Shown in pieces: positions 34,948 to 47,247 of a DNA stretch of 64,000 bases. Under the pieces are notes generated by a model that made no database searches, had not been told where the DNA came from, and worked only from the letters and a program-made list of their open reading frames with translations. The DNA is from Proteromonas lacertae (lineage: Eukaryota; Sar; Bigyra; Opalinata; Proteromonadidae), in assembly GCA_002245135.1 (NCBI GenBank), contig NGBS01000002.1, positions 248,001 to 312,000 of the forward strand. The letters run 5' to 3'. Positions within the stretch are counted from its first letter, which is position 1, and every line of letters begins with the position of its first letter. The position numbers were made by a program, and so were the translations under genes.

Positions 34948-35884
34948 TTAGTTCGATAATCTAGAACCACATATTCTACATTCATCAATTTTCTCACAAT
35001 ATATAGATAAACAAACTGAACATACATATCCTATATCATTAGGTAATCTTCTATTATGACAAATACAAGGGACATTCTGTATTAAATTATAACAATCAGT
35101 TTTAGGTAAAACCATTAATTCTCTTGTTTTTCCTTGACATAAGAATATAGTGATTAATAATTGTATTAAATTCCCTCTTTGAGTAACTCTATAATATAAA
35201 CCATTAGTAATATTAGCAGCTTGTTGTAGATAAGGCGAAACATTGCAAGATAACATACAAATATCAATTGGACCAAGTGTTTTTGCTGCAAATACACTAT
35301 TCATAAAGGATATGTAGTTTTCATTAGATGAATTATGTATTGAGAATATTAAATATCTTAATGATATAGTTGGATATTCATTTTTTAATCTTGACAGAAA
35401 ACAGGATGAAAGTGAAATACATTTTGTTAAAGAAGAGGTTTTTGTGGTTGTAGGCATTTTAGATGATTCTGTAATTATCTCATTCAACTTCTTCTGTAAG
35501 TGGTTTTGAAGAGGAACTATTTGCCTGGAAAAAACAACCAATTTTGATAAATCTGATCCTTGATTTTCAAGCGGGAATATTTGACGGCTAATTTATAATA
35601 TAAAGCATAAACATAAATAATACCATAGTTGATCTGTATAACAGTATATAGAAATAGTGTTATTTCTGTTTAGAAGTAAAAATGAATTTAGAAACACATA
35701 AAAACAATCTAAAAATTCTTGCATTGAAATATTATCCGATGTATTCAAATTAGGATCGCAATTTCTATTCAACCAAGACAAATCTGCATCTATGATTATT
35801 GAAATATGGCATAAATCATCTAAAATACATAATAAATTAAATAATACCTATATTATTATTTAAAGCATCTTCTAAATCATTCAT
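34948..35884 (-). CDS. GTF2H3: TFIIH core subunit p34 (Tfb4 / GTF2H3)
   Basis: Three exons, introns of 28 and 36 nt, 290 residues (human 308). The vWA-like fold starts with ISIIIDADLSWLNRN, in place of the family VVxDxNPxxW motif. It continues with the FLDCFYVFLNSFLLLNR helix, the ISLRYLIFSIHNSSNENYIS strand region, and TLGPIDICMLSCNVSPYLQQAANITNGLY, which is highly typical. The C-terminal zinc motif CICHNRRLPNDIGYVCSVCL...C..CRICGSRL is complete. Tfb4 pairs with p44/Ssl1 in the TFIIH core used in transcription initiation and nucleotide excision repair. Its stop lies 147 bases from the POP1 start on the same strand. Confidence 0.93.
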
Positions 35885-36056
35885 TTCTTAAAAATGTAAA
35901 ATAGAATTGCAAACTTAAAGCTTGATCAGATTTTCAAATTACTTCTATTTTTTCACCAAAATTATATTATGAAACGTTATTATGGATTTGAATATATGGA
36001 GCATAATTAAAAACAAACAATACATTTCAAAAATAAATACAAATTTAAAAAATAAG

Positions 36057-36463
36057 TCAGTGAAAATTTTCATTTTTAAGCATAGCTTTAGTGATTAACT
36101 CTCTCAATTCTTCTCCTCTTTCTGAATCAAGCTTTTCTGGAGGTGTATTCAAAATATAGTTGTCCAAACCTCCACATTTATCAATACATCTCAGTGCTTT
36201 AGTTGTTACATTTATTTCAACCTGTTTATAAGTATGAAAGAAAGAATTATACCCAATGATCAAGAGCTGAACTGAATAATCTCTTACGAAATACATTTGG
36301 TTTAAATGTACGACGAGTACTAATATATAGATGAATAAATATTATACTGTCTGACAGAATGGCTGACATTGTTACCGTATCCAGTTTTTAATCCAGCAAA
36401 CAAACCTCTTTGTGCTCTTTTGCACAATTCCCTACATGTCCCTTGCAGTTCAGCTAAACTCAT
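36057..36463 (-). CDS. MRPL28: Mitochondrial large-subunit ribosomal protein bL28m
   Basis: Three exons, introns of 28 (36347-36320) and 31 nt (36252-36222), product 115 residues. KRAQRGLFAGLKTGYGNNVS matches the bL28 start (G..GLxxGNNVSH). The exon joins rebuild SVRHTRRTFKPNVFRKRLFS, the H..N.TKR.F.PN signature. EINVTTKALRCIDKCGGLDN is the organellar bL28 core, ending TPPEKLDSERGEELRELI. It lacks a long cleavable presequence. Together with bL12m at 43.7 kb it shows that mitochondrial translation is retained. Confidence 0.93.
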
Positions 36464-36597
36464 TTCAAAAATCAAAAAAATTATAAAATGCGATTTCAAG
36501 ATCAGATCATGGTAGAATTTTTTAATTTTGCTTTAAACCACATACAAATGATAAAATCACAAAATAATAACAATAAAATATAATATGTTAATAAAAA

Positions 36598-37608
36598 TTA
36601 CTCATCTTCATCAATTTCACCAAATATATAATCAGCAAAATTATTACGACAGATTGGACAAGTTGTATGTCTTCTAATCCAATTATCTATACACTCATTA
36701 TGAAATGTATGATGTGCAGGACATGGTAATGATTTTAATACATCACCTGCTTTAAAAGCACCCCAACAAATTGAGCAATTTTCTTCAGAATCATTTTCAC
36801 AAATATGTGTTTGAATTACTGACAATTCTTCATTTGTTAGTTCTTTACCATCTCCAAATTCAAATGCATCTTTTAGATAATAGAGCAGTAGGAATGCTGA
36901 TAATAATGCTCTACCAAACATTGAAATAGAAATTATTTCAACACCATATCTTAGATAACTACTGTGAGACTATTATATATATATATATATATAATAAAAT
37001 AAATATACTCTACCGAAAAATACAGCAAGAAATCCATAGGCAATTAATGAGTAGGTTAATATACTTAAATATTTGTTAAACATTGTTAATTTGTTTCTTC
37101 CTAATCTCTTTGTTAACATAGTGGCTCTTCTTCTTTGTGATGAATTAATTTCTAAGAATAGCTTTCTATAATGATATCTAACTGGTATGTTTACAAAACT
37201 TAAGAATAATGAAAGAAAGAAAAATATTCTGAAACAAAATGCAGTGAAACCACTTTCTTGCCATGTATAATATAGTGTAAATGCAGAAAACATGATCTAT
37301 TAATGTATACTTAATTAATTCATATAAAATACGTGAATAGGAGCAGTGATGTTCGCAATATTGAATATGGTAAGGGAATACTTAGCATAGCTATAAGGAA
37401 ACCTGGAGATCATTTCAAAAGCTCTGACTTGGTTTATATCTTCATTTACATTATTGTTGTGGATTACACCTGCAGTGGGATTGTCTATTACATTATTAAC
37501 ATTTATATTATTATTGTCATTAACTTCACCATTATTATTTACAATAACATGAGGTATTTCCTCATCATCAGGGTTGACTCCCTCTACATGACGATGTCTA
37601 ACTTCCAT
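36598..37608 (-). CDS. Membrane-anchored RING-H2 E3 ubiquitin ligase
   Basis: Three exons, introns of 36 and 39 nt, 311 residues. An Asn/Asp-rich N-terminus is followed by several hydrophobic segments (FTAFCFRIFFFLSLFLSFV, LSILTYSLIAYGFLAVFFG, ALLSAFLLLYYL) and a C-terminal RING-H2 domain. In it, CSICWGAF, LPCPAHHTFHNECIDNW and CPICRNNF supply the eight zinc ligands (C2, C-H, H-C, C2), and a Trp follows the sixth ligand as in active E3s. Likely topology is a multi-span membrane protein with a cytosolic RING, as in ER or endosomal quality-control ligases. The ATG at 37608 is used; an in-frame stretch upstream has no ATG. Confidence 0.87.
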
Positions 37609-38096
37609 CTGGCTAATATAAATCAAAAATTAAGTGAAAAAATGAATAAATAAAACAGAAAGGGAGTAATTTAGAAAAAAAAAACTTGCTTTAAAAAACT
37701 GAAACGACTTTATTTTTGTATAACTAAATTCATTTTTTTTGCAGTTTATAAGTCACTTTATTTTACATAATCTGATTTATAGATTATGGGCATAGAAGTG
37801 GATTGATTTGTATAACGAACAGTAAAACAAAAGATATAGAAATTGAATGACTAGATAAAACAGTAATTCATATTCAAATTCAATGATCAAAAATCTCATT
37901 TCTTTTTCATAAAACACTTGCATCTTATGACATTTTTTGGTGTAACGGATATTTATATTTTTTTAATTTCTTTCATTTTCACAATGACTGAAGTGTTCCT
38001 CAACGAGTTTAATTTAAACTTATCTCGGTTTATTCTACGTATTAATTTACATTCTATTAGTTAGTTAACCGTGAAGAAATACAAACACTCTCGAAG
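37609..38096. other. 488-bp divergent intergenic region
   Basis: This lies between the RING-H2 gene (minus) and the EF-hand gene (plus) and must contain both promoters. It is AT-rich with homopolymer A and T runs. An AACGACT followed by T-rich sequence at about 37702 resembles one at about 51668. I see no ORF with protein features, RNA gene or repeat. Confidence 0.5.
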
Positions 38097-39327
38097 ATGT
38101 TTCAGAAACTAAGAGCTGCGTATTTTTAATCCTTTATATTATTGTAGTGAAGGTGTTTCAGTTAGTAAGTTGATCAGTTACACAGGAATGCCAATTACAA
38201 AGCTAATATTGAATATAGTGAGTCCTTTTGGTGATTATTTAGATTGGAATAATTTTACCTCTTTAATCTTAATTATATCTTATATCCCTTATGAATATTA
38301 TTTAAGACGTATAATTATCTAATTTTATGTATAGTGGCAATAGCATCTTGTGGAATAAACCCATATCAATACCTTTCTAAAACCAAAGTGATAGATTTTT
38401 TTACAGACTTAGGTAATACAGTATGTTTAAAGACATTTAATAAACTATATGAAGAGCATGATTAGTATATACAAATATAAATATATAATTATTATCAATA
38501 GTAATCATGATGGAAGAATGTTGTTTGAAGAGTTGTTATCTTGGTACAAAGATTGTAGTGAATTATTTGTAGATTTAGATTTTATACGAACAGAATTTCA
38601 ATCATCCTTTCTTGGTAAAACCATTTCCAAAAGAATAATCAATCGTAAATTAGCATATTCAGAAATAAAAACATATAGAAAACATCATTATGATCATGAT
38701 CCACCTATACCATGTTATATATCAATAATTAATGCAATAATGAGATATCCTAACCCATTACATTATGATTTTGATTTTACAGATGAAAAAACAGGTGAAA
38801 CAATAATGGCTAATTGTATTAGAGAGTATTTAATAGAGAAATATCATATAAAATCATCTAATGATATTCATACTAATTTTATATCAAAGATAAGGCCTGA
38901 TTATAAAGATAATGTAATGATGAGGTCTTTACCGTTTTATGGGCCTTATAATAGCAATCTAAATTTCTATCATAGTAATAAGAAACAAGTGGCGTTAAAT
39001 GCATCTATAGCTTCCAGTAGAAGGAGTATTAAGACATATTCAACTAGTGATAATGATAATAATTCATATTCAAGTAAAGGCACGAATGGTGGAGGTGGTT
39101 GTACTGCTAATGGTGGTAATAGAACAAGTTGCGATTATTCTTATTATAATAATAATAAATATATGAATAAGTCTTCATCGTTGCATATGAAGATATCACA
39201 GAGAAAGTCTACTAAGACTAGTGAAGGTGCTACAAAGTATGTTAGTGATTATACAAAGAAAACAATTTCAATTAATGAATTGCCAGGAATGATCAATTCT
39301 GGATCTTGTTCTAATAGTTACAAATAG
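38097..39327 (+). CDS. EF-hand calcium-binding domain protein
   Basis: Four exons, introns of 28, 26 and 37 nt, product 379 residues. Joining the exons at about 38462 and 38499 creates FNKLYEEHDYNHDGRMLFEE, a complete canonical EF-hand loop (D-x-N-x-D-G, Glu at position 12) with flanking helices. A second, weaker helix pair may precede it (VSVSKLISYTGMPITKLIL). A middle part of about 150 residues (HHYDHDPPIPCYISIINAIM) is unrecognised, and the C-terminal third is a Ser/Asn/Gly/Lys-rich low-complexity tail. Calcium binding is inferred from the loop; the partner is unknown. It stands directly upstream of the ion-channel gene on the same strand. Confidence 0.75.
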
Positions 39328-39447
39328 TTAGTTAATAGTAATGTAATAAGTATAAATCGTGTTAAATTAAATTTTCTACATTTTTTTGAATTGGGTTGTA
39401 GGTGTATATTTTTCGTAAATCCACAAAATTAAAATTGTATTTTTCAC

Positions 39448-40385
39448 ATGAGTAGAGAGATCGAACTAAGACGAGTGAGTAGGAATATAAAAAGAAATGA
39501 CAAATTATCAATACTGAGAAGGACGAAACGTATAATTACTCTTAGATTTTTTGAATAGTAATCTATCCAGGTAAAGGCTTACAAGAAACAAGTGTAAATA
39601 TAGCTAGAAATTTATGGAACTAGTGCTAAAACGAAGAAAACTGAAATCAATATACAAAGTCCGCATTTATCAACTGCTTCATTAAGCTCAATAAGTCAAT
39701 ATGAATTATTGCATGATTATATCAGAAAATATCACAATTATACTCTGAATCCTTATTCAAAAGCAAGAATGGTGTGGTATGTGATAATATGTATATTAGT
39801 GTTTTACTCTGCAATAATTATTCCTGTTCCAATTAGCTTTTCGTGTTGTATATTATGAAAGAATTTTGATTTTTTATAGATGGAAGATATGGGATGGTTT
39901 GTTATAGATAGAATCATAGATTGTGTGTTTTTAATTGATATAATATTGAATTTTATGACTGCATATAGTGATAAGAAAGGAACAGTGTGGAATATGAGAA
40001 AGACTGTTACTCATTATTTCTTTACTTGGTTTGTGATTGATATTATTGCAACTATTCCATTTGACTTGCTTATTAGTATGATAGCTACATTATTATAATA
40101 ATATTTAGCCAATAAGACAGTTAAATTGATAAGAATAGTGAAAATAATGAGATTAATTCGATTGTTAAAAATACTAAGATTATGTATATTTATACTCTTT
40201 ATTTTATAATTATTAGTTAAAGTAAAAAGGTATATTGATGTATTGAAAATCGCAAATATAACAGGAGTATCATTCTTATCATTATGTCAAGCTATATTTT
40301 GGATATTGTTTCTTGGTCATTTATTTGCTTGTTTATGGTTTGGGACTGTTAATTTGAATGATACTGTATTATTATATTATATTAT

Positions 40386-40417
<32 letters not shown>

Positions 40418-43400
40418 TAGAAAATGGATTGGATTACTTATTATAATATAGAACATGTTAGTCCAACTAGACAATATTTAATATCTTTATATTGGGCAAT
40501 AACAACGTATATATATAAATATATATAATTATTAATTTATAGAATGACAACTACTGGATTTGGTGATATTCATCAAACTAATGAATATGAAATTATTATT
40601 AGTTGCATTGCTATGATTGCTGGAGCTACAGGAATGGGTTATATTATAGGTAAAGTTACATTGATATTACAGGAATATAATATTACTGAGTATTTACAAA
40701 GAAGTAGAATTGAACTATTACAATCATATTGTGTATTATTAATAAACAATTATTTGTATTTATTTTATAGAGAGAAAAGAGATTAGATAAAATATTTATT
40801 AATCGTTTAGTAGATCAAGAGAGGTATAGTCAACATCATAGATCAGTAATTGATACAAAAGATATCTTAGAGAATATCAGCTAGAGATCATGTTGCAATT
40901 GTATTACTATATTTCATAACATAATACTGTTTATAGATGTATAAAATCAATAATGAAATGATTAAAAATATACCATTGTTGAAATGCTATAATAATTACA
41001 ATGCTGTAATAAAAATGGTTCATATTTTATATCCATTTTATGTTAATAAAGGTGAATGTCTTATTATTCAAGGTGAAATAGCAGCTCAAGTGTTTGTATT
41101 AGTGAATGGATTAGTATATATATTAATGTTATTTATTATATATTAGATTTACTGTGGTTTATTAGATAAATCAAATCATAAATCATATTCTCAAAATGTA
41201 GAAACAACAATTGTTGATATTATTCCTCCTGGTACTTTCTTTGGTCAAGATTCATTGAATGAAAATGATAAATTATATACTTATAATGTTATAAGTGATT
41301 CATTTTCAGAATTATATTTTGCTTATAATGCTGAGTTTTTACCATTATTCAATGAATATAGTTATTATAATGAGAATGTATTTAAAATAGAGAATATACT
41401 AAAACAAGAAATCAAAGAATATAAGTATATATTTATACATTATAATTAATTCTTTATTTAGAGAAGCAGTTTCAAGAGGAATATTAAAACCAAATAATGT
41501 TGTTACAAAACATTATAAAAAAGGAACTGATGAAGAAACAGCTCAACTAATTAAATATATAACAGTATAATATCTCTCACTAATAAACTATAATAATGTT
41601 AGAAACATTATACTTATTCATCATCAGATAAAAATATTCCACTAATTATTGATAATCATGTATTTCATCCATTTAGTCAAGTCAAGTTTATTTGGGATTG
41701 TATTGTAACAGTAATGATTGTTTGTAGTTGTATCATTATACCAATTGAATTCTGTTTTGATATTGATATACCCTTACTTTTTACTATTTTTGATTCGTTT
41801 ATTGTTCCAATTCTGTTCTTTATTGATATGATTGTAAATTTCAATACAGGTATATATATATAATATACAATTATTAATTATAGCTTATATTGATGCATAT
41901 GCAATGTATGTAACAAATCGAAAGAAAATAGCTAAGAGATATTTAAAGTTCTATTTTTGGATTGATTTTATCAGTGCATTTCCATTTCATACAATTTTTA
42001 ACGGAATTAAAAGTGATCTATTGAAATTCACAACATTATTCAAAGCTTTACGATTAATTAGATTTGTAAGAATAGTCAAGTTAATAGGAAAGAAAATAAC
42101 ATTTGGATGTGATCCAATAGCAACAAGACTTATTAAGATATTCTTTATATTATTATTCTTTTTACATTTATTAACATGTGTTTGGTATGCAACTGGTAAT
42201 TATGGAAATAAAAATGACAGTTGGATTAAAGAAACTTGTTTTATTGAATCAATAAATAGTCCAAATTGTACATCACTTGAAGATATGCCATTTGGCTTTC
42301 ATTATTTAGTATCTTTCTACTTTGTATTGACAATGTCAATAACAGTTGGCTATGGTGATATATCTGCCTCAATCAGTAGTATTGAAGAATTATCAATATG
42401 TATTATATTAATGATATTTGGTACTGCAATGTACAGTTATTTTGTTGGTGCAATTACAAGTTCTATTACTAACTTATATCCTGATGAACAAGCTAAAAAT
42501 GAGAATAGAAGATTAGTGAATGGATTTATTGACGTATTTTATTTATTATTTGTATATTTATTATTTTTTAATAGGAGAATAATCTAAGTACAAAGGTTAG
42601 AAATAGATTAAATAATCTATCAGCATTTGCTCTTGAAATTAATAGTAGTTTTGATACAGAAGAACTATTTGTAACTTATCCAAATATGTTGAAAAGAGAA
42701 GTATTTCACAAAGTATATTTTTTATTTAAATAAATAATATATAGACAACTATTGGTTATTTAACTCCATTTACACTATTAATCGATTTAGAAGAAAAATA
42801 TCCAGGCTTCTTCAGTTACATTTGGCCATTATTCCACTGTTATCAGTTAAAACCAGCAGAGTATTTATACAGGCTTGGTGAAGATTTGAATGATTTATAC
42901 TTCATCTATCATGGTGAATTAATTATCAAATATAATGATGAATACTATAAATCATATTCTACTAATGTTTCCGTTGGTAGTATTTTAGGTGAAATTACGT
43001 TCTTATTACCTGTTGATGCATATATTATTAATTGTAGTGAATGTTCAGCAACAATAACATCACAAATATTATCTTTAAGAAGAGAAGATTTTGGATATAT
43101 TGAAAGTATTTCTTCATCATTGTATTATGAAATGAAATCATCTTTATTGTTGAATTATACAGTAAGACAACCTGTATTTATTGATGAAAAGTATAGAAAG
43201 GAAGTTGTTGAGAAATATCAGTTAGATATATCTACAAAATAGTATTCGTTATTTTTTATTGTTTTTATATTAATAGTCCACCTAGACCTAATCATGAAAG
43301 TTTGTTTGATATATCATTAGAAGCAAATGAAGAATATGTTGTGGATTATCAAAAGATAGAAATACCTGAGTATGTCAGTGGTAGTATGAATGAAGATGAT

Positions 43401-43568
43401 GATGCCAGACAATCCAAACTATTTGAAATTGTTGAAGAAAATAGAAAATTGTTAAGGAAATCATTAAATCAGTTTGAAACAAATATAAAAGTAATATCTA
43501 AAACAGATAAACCTATCAAAGATGAAGATATTGTTCTAAGCATAAAACAAGATGAAGATGCAAAATAA
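39448..43568 (+). CDS. Tandem two-repeat voltage-gated-like potassium channel with two cyclic-nucleotide-binding domains
   Basis: About 15 small exons, near 1,180 residues. Repeat 1 (39.7-41.5 kb): S1 MVWYVIICILVFYSAIIIPV, S2 with DCVFLIDIILNFMTAY, S4 KLIRIVKIMRLIRLLKILRL with a basic residue about every third position, selectivity filter TTTGFGDI, C-linker and a CNBD (PFYVNKGECLIIQGE). Repeat 2 (41.6-43.2 kb): S2 FFIDMIVNFNTAY, S4 LRLIRFVRIVKLI, filter SITVGYGDIS and a second CNBD (KPAEYLYRLGEDLNDLYFI, GSILGEITFL). GFGD and GYGD filters imply K+ selectivity. Family relatives are CNG/HCN/KCNH-type channels, normally one repeat per chain. Frame offsets of one base are seen near 39.58, 39.86 and 40.88 kb, so the N-terminus is provisional. 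Confidence 0.8.
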
Positions 43569-43710
43569 TCAAAGTAAATTATGTATTATTATAACAAATT
43601 ATTTATAATCATTTTATTGAAGTATTGTTTAGACGTTAATATCATTTCTATCTCAATATATTCTATTATGAAATATTAATTCGTTTCTTTTTCTATCAAA
43701 CAAGTTTGAG

Positions 43711-44844
43711 ATGCAAAAATTAGTTTCTGCATCACTGAGAGGGTTAGTGAGATATTCAAATCGTTCTCATTTTTTACCAGTTAGAAATATTGCATATACT
43801 ACTCCAACAATTCAAAATATATATAATCAACGTTTTTTCTTGTCAACAGAAGTCAAAGCTGATGAGAAGGATGTAAAAAATCAAGCAAAGTCTTCAAAAG
43901 ATAATGAAAAGAAACCAAAGCAAAATCAAGAAAAACAACAAGATCATAAGAAAGGACAAAAACCTGATCAAAATAAAAATCAGAAAAACGATCAACATAA
44001 AGATAAAAAGCAAGAACATCCAAAAGATCAAAAGAAAGTCCAAAATCCAAAACAAGAAACAAATCAAAAGGTAATAAAGAAGATTCCCAAAGTAAAGAAC
44101 ATTCCAGAGGTAAAAGTAGGTAATAAAGTAATAAAAGGAGAAGCTGCTGAAATACGTCAAAAAGTAGAAGAAGCTAGAAAGACAGTAAAAAATGAAAGAG
44201 AAAAGATAGTAGAACAACATAAAGAAGAAGCTGAAAAACTCAAAACTCAACCTCCCAATATAATCAAAGACTCAGTATGTTATATATATTATTGTTTATT
44301 ATTATTTGAATAGGGTTTAAAAGTAGATAAATTAGGCAAACAATCCTATCCACAAAGTGTTTTAGAAATATCTTTTTATTTTTAAACAATATATGATTTT
44401 TCTTTAATTCTTATTGGTTTTTACATAGTAGAAAAGATCAGTGCATTAAATATGGTAGAAGTAAAGTTATTAGTGGATTGCTGGAGTGAGAAATTCAATG
44501 TTCCCAATGCATTTAGTAATCCAGCAGCTATGGGTATGATGTTTGGTGGAGGTGGATTAAATAATGCTTCAGCAGCAGCTAATCCAGCAGGAGGAGCAGA
44601 TGAGAAGAAAGAAAAGCCAAAAGAAGAGAAAACATCTTTTAAAGTGGTGTTAAAAGCATTCCCAGCTGCTAGTAAGATTAAGGTGATTAAGGAAGTAAGA
44701 ACAATTTTGGGATTAGGTTTGAGAGAGAGTAAGACGTTGGTTGAAAGTGCTCCTGCTACATTGAAGGATAATTTGAATAAACAAGAGGCTGAAGATATGG
44801 TGAAGAAGATTAAGGAAGCTGGTGCTGATGTTGTAATGGAATAA
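43711..44844 (+). CDS. MRPL12: Mitochondrial ribosomal protein bL12m with long charged insert
   Basis: Three exons (43711-44274, 44314-44356, 44429-44844), product 340 residues, far longer than the usual 180-200. It starts with a basic presequence (MQKLVSASLRGLVRYSNRSH). About 130 residues of Lys/Gln/Asp/Asn-rich repeats follow (NQEKQQDHKKGQKPDQNK). The L7/L12 N-terminal domain is rebuilt by splicing: PQIEKISALNMVEVKLLVDC. A Gly/Ala hinge follows (GGGGLNNASAAANPAGGA), then the conserved C-terminal domain FKVVLKAFPAASKIKVIKEV, GLGLRESKTLVESAP and EAGADVVME. bL12 forms the stalk recruiting translation factors. The second intron starts GTGT rather than GTAT. Confidence 0.92.
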
Positions 44845-45082
44845 TTAATAATTATTTCTGTTATTGTTGATTTTATTAACTAAATTTAAAATAATTAACA
44901 TAAAAATGAATAGAATAGAGTATCTTTATTTTCTTTGATTGATTCATTTCTCTTATTCCAATTCCACCATAGATATTGCTATACTATACTTTAATTATTA
45001 CTTTGAATTCAATAAAATGATTGTACACAAAGCAGTTGATGAGTTATTTAAGGATGATTTATTGACGGTCAATTACGGTCAG

Positions 45083-47098
45083 ATGGCTTTAGTTACGTTT
45101 ATATTATTATTGGGAGTGAGTCTAGCAGCCTGTCCTAACGGATGCAGCTCACATGGAACATGCAATATAGATGGAAGCTGTACCTGCTTTCGTCAGACAG
45201 GACTAGCATTAAATGGTGCTTACTTTGACGACTTTTCATGGACTGGACCTGATTGTTCTTTAAGTATGATCTATACGATTTATTAATATGATAGAAACAT
45301 GCCCTAAGGATTTTTCTTTCGCACCTTCCGAAAATATTGATGAGTGGTATACAAACAATGATGCTGTTGAAATGGAAATTACTGGTAGTAAAGGATGTAA
45401 GGCTGATAATAATTGTATAAATACAGTTCCACATAAAGATTATGTTCTTAAGTTAACAACAGATGTAGTTGACCCAGCATTTTCTGATTATGGTATTGGT
45501 GGTTCAATTACATGTTATAAACAAACTCATAGAAGATTGTATTATGGATCATTTACTGTATTAAAGACAGGTGAAGATGATGATGGAAAGTATTTATATG
45601 CTGTACAAGATATTCATGCAGGTGATGATGAAGTTACAACTAAACCATTATATTGTTATGCAGATTATGTGAGAAAAGATTTATCATTATTCATTCAATT
45701 TGGATTTACAAAAGGAACAGGTAATAATCAATATGAAGTAACATTACAAAGTGATGTATCAACATTATTAAGAGGTTATATTGGTGAACGTGCAGTTATT
45801 GATTTAAAGAGTGATCCATTACATGTTGTATGTGTAAATGGAAGAGTATCTACTGGAAGTAAAAGTAATCTATTCTCACTATATGAATTTAATGCAACTA
45901 TGAAGACTGTTGATTGTAAAGCAGGACCAACAGCTTTAACTACTACACCATATGGTGGTTGTATTCAATTAACTACTCCTGAAAAATCTCAATATAATAT
46001 TGGTGATAAATGTTTCTTATTAGAATCAGGAATATCCACAGATAATATTCATAGAAATATTAAATTAGAAAGTAGTGAATTATATCATATGACTGGTGTT
46101 GATAAAGGTAATATCTATTTCGGTAGAAAACTAATAGGATCAGCCATTGGTTATTATGTTCCAAGTGATACTCAATTTGAAAATAAACCATATACAGGAA
46201 CTGATCCTACTGCAAATTTCCCAACTATGACAGGTTTAGAGACAGAAGATCCAACATTTGTAAATGAACCAGAAACAAATGGATCACTTCAAGTAACAAT
46301 TGATTTTAGATATTACTGTGGAGGTGTTAATTGTAGCAAATATACTCAAGATTGGAGTATTAAAAGTGTAGGAGAATTCTTCCAATATATTACACCTGGT
46401 GCTCATGTTAATGTTATTAGATTATTGACTACAAGAGAAACTGAAGATCATCAATATGAACCTGATCATGCCTGTTATGCTCATTTCATTCAATTGACTA
46501 TTGCTGCTGTTAATAATTTAGATTCAAAGAATGGTAGAGTTACATTGACATTCAATCGTCCATATAAGTTTGCTGAAAGATCAACTAATAATCATTATGC
46601 ATATTTATTCCAATTCAATGCTGTTGGTCCACATACTGCTGTAGAATGCAGTAATCAAGGTAAATGTAATAGAGCAACTGGTAAATGTGAATGTTTTGAT
46701 GGATTTGAAGGTGATTCTTGTCAAAGAAGTATGTTATTATTATTATTATTATTTATATAGTGCAATGTCCAAATAGTTGTAGTCAACATGGAAGATGTTT
46801 AGCAATCAATGAATTAGTAACTGGTGAAACTGCTGAGTCATTAAGTGAACCAATGTTTGGTGATGTTAGATCTGAAAAATTATATGGTTGTAAATGTGAT
46901 AAAAACTACAGAGGTGCTGATTGCTCATTAAGAGAATGTCCATCAGGTAAAGATCCAATCGGTGCAGTGAATAAAGAAGGAGATAGTGGAGAATATAGAG
47001 ATTGCAGTGGAAGAGGTAGTTGTGATTATACAACTGGTAAGTGTACATGTTATGATGGATTTACAGGAAGTGATTGTAGCACACTTATAACCATGTAA
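45083..47098 (+). CDS. Secreted tenascin-like EGF-repeat protein
   Basis: Three exons, introns of 31 and 32 nt, 650 residues. The start at 45083 yields a signal peptide MALVTFILLLGVSLAAC; an in-frame ATG at 45018 would put 21 polar residues in front and hide it. EGF-like modules: CPNGCSSHGTCNIDGSCTCF near 45140; the junction-restored GPDCSLKTCPKDFSF; CSNQGKCNRATGKCECFDGF near 46650; CPNSCSQHGRC near 46770; and a final CSGRGSCDYTTGKCTCYDGF. Between the first and second lies a beta-rich domain of about 430 residues with sparse cysteines. No C-terminal membrane anchor is seen, so the protein is probably extracellular or wall-associated. This layout is one I associate mainly with stramenopile-type protists. 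Confidence 0.85.
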
Positions 47099-47247
47099 TT
47101 CTTAATTAATACTAATTATTATTCATATTCAATTATTATTTGAAAAAAAATATTCATTATGTTGTTATTTTAGAGACTTATTACAAAACAAAGAATGAAA
47201 AATTAAAAAATTGATATAATTAACATGTATTTGAAAAAACTCAAAAA

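Noticed and set aside
40380-40435. TTA/TATA simple repeat as a satellite or mobile element
   Set aside because: It lies inside a normal intron of the channel gene, bounded by GTAT and TAG, and is just low-complexity intron sequence.
39448-43568. Anaerobic gut fungus as the source organism, suggested by AT-richness, Asn-rich proteins and multi-module class C receptors
   Set aside because: Two mitoribosomal proteins (bL12m, bL28m) imply an organelle with its own translation, which anaerobic gut fungi lack. The tiny introns also do not fit.
43853-44250. Minus-strand hydrophobic open frames opposite bL12m
   Set aside because: They mirror the Lys/Gln-rich insert of bL12m (AAA/CAA codons read as Phe/Leu) and have no independent support.
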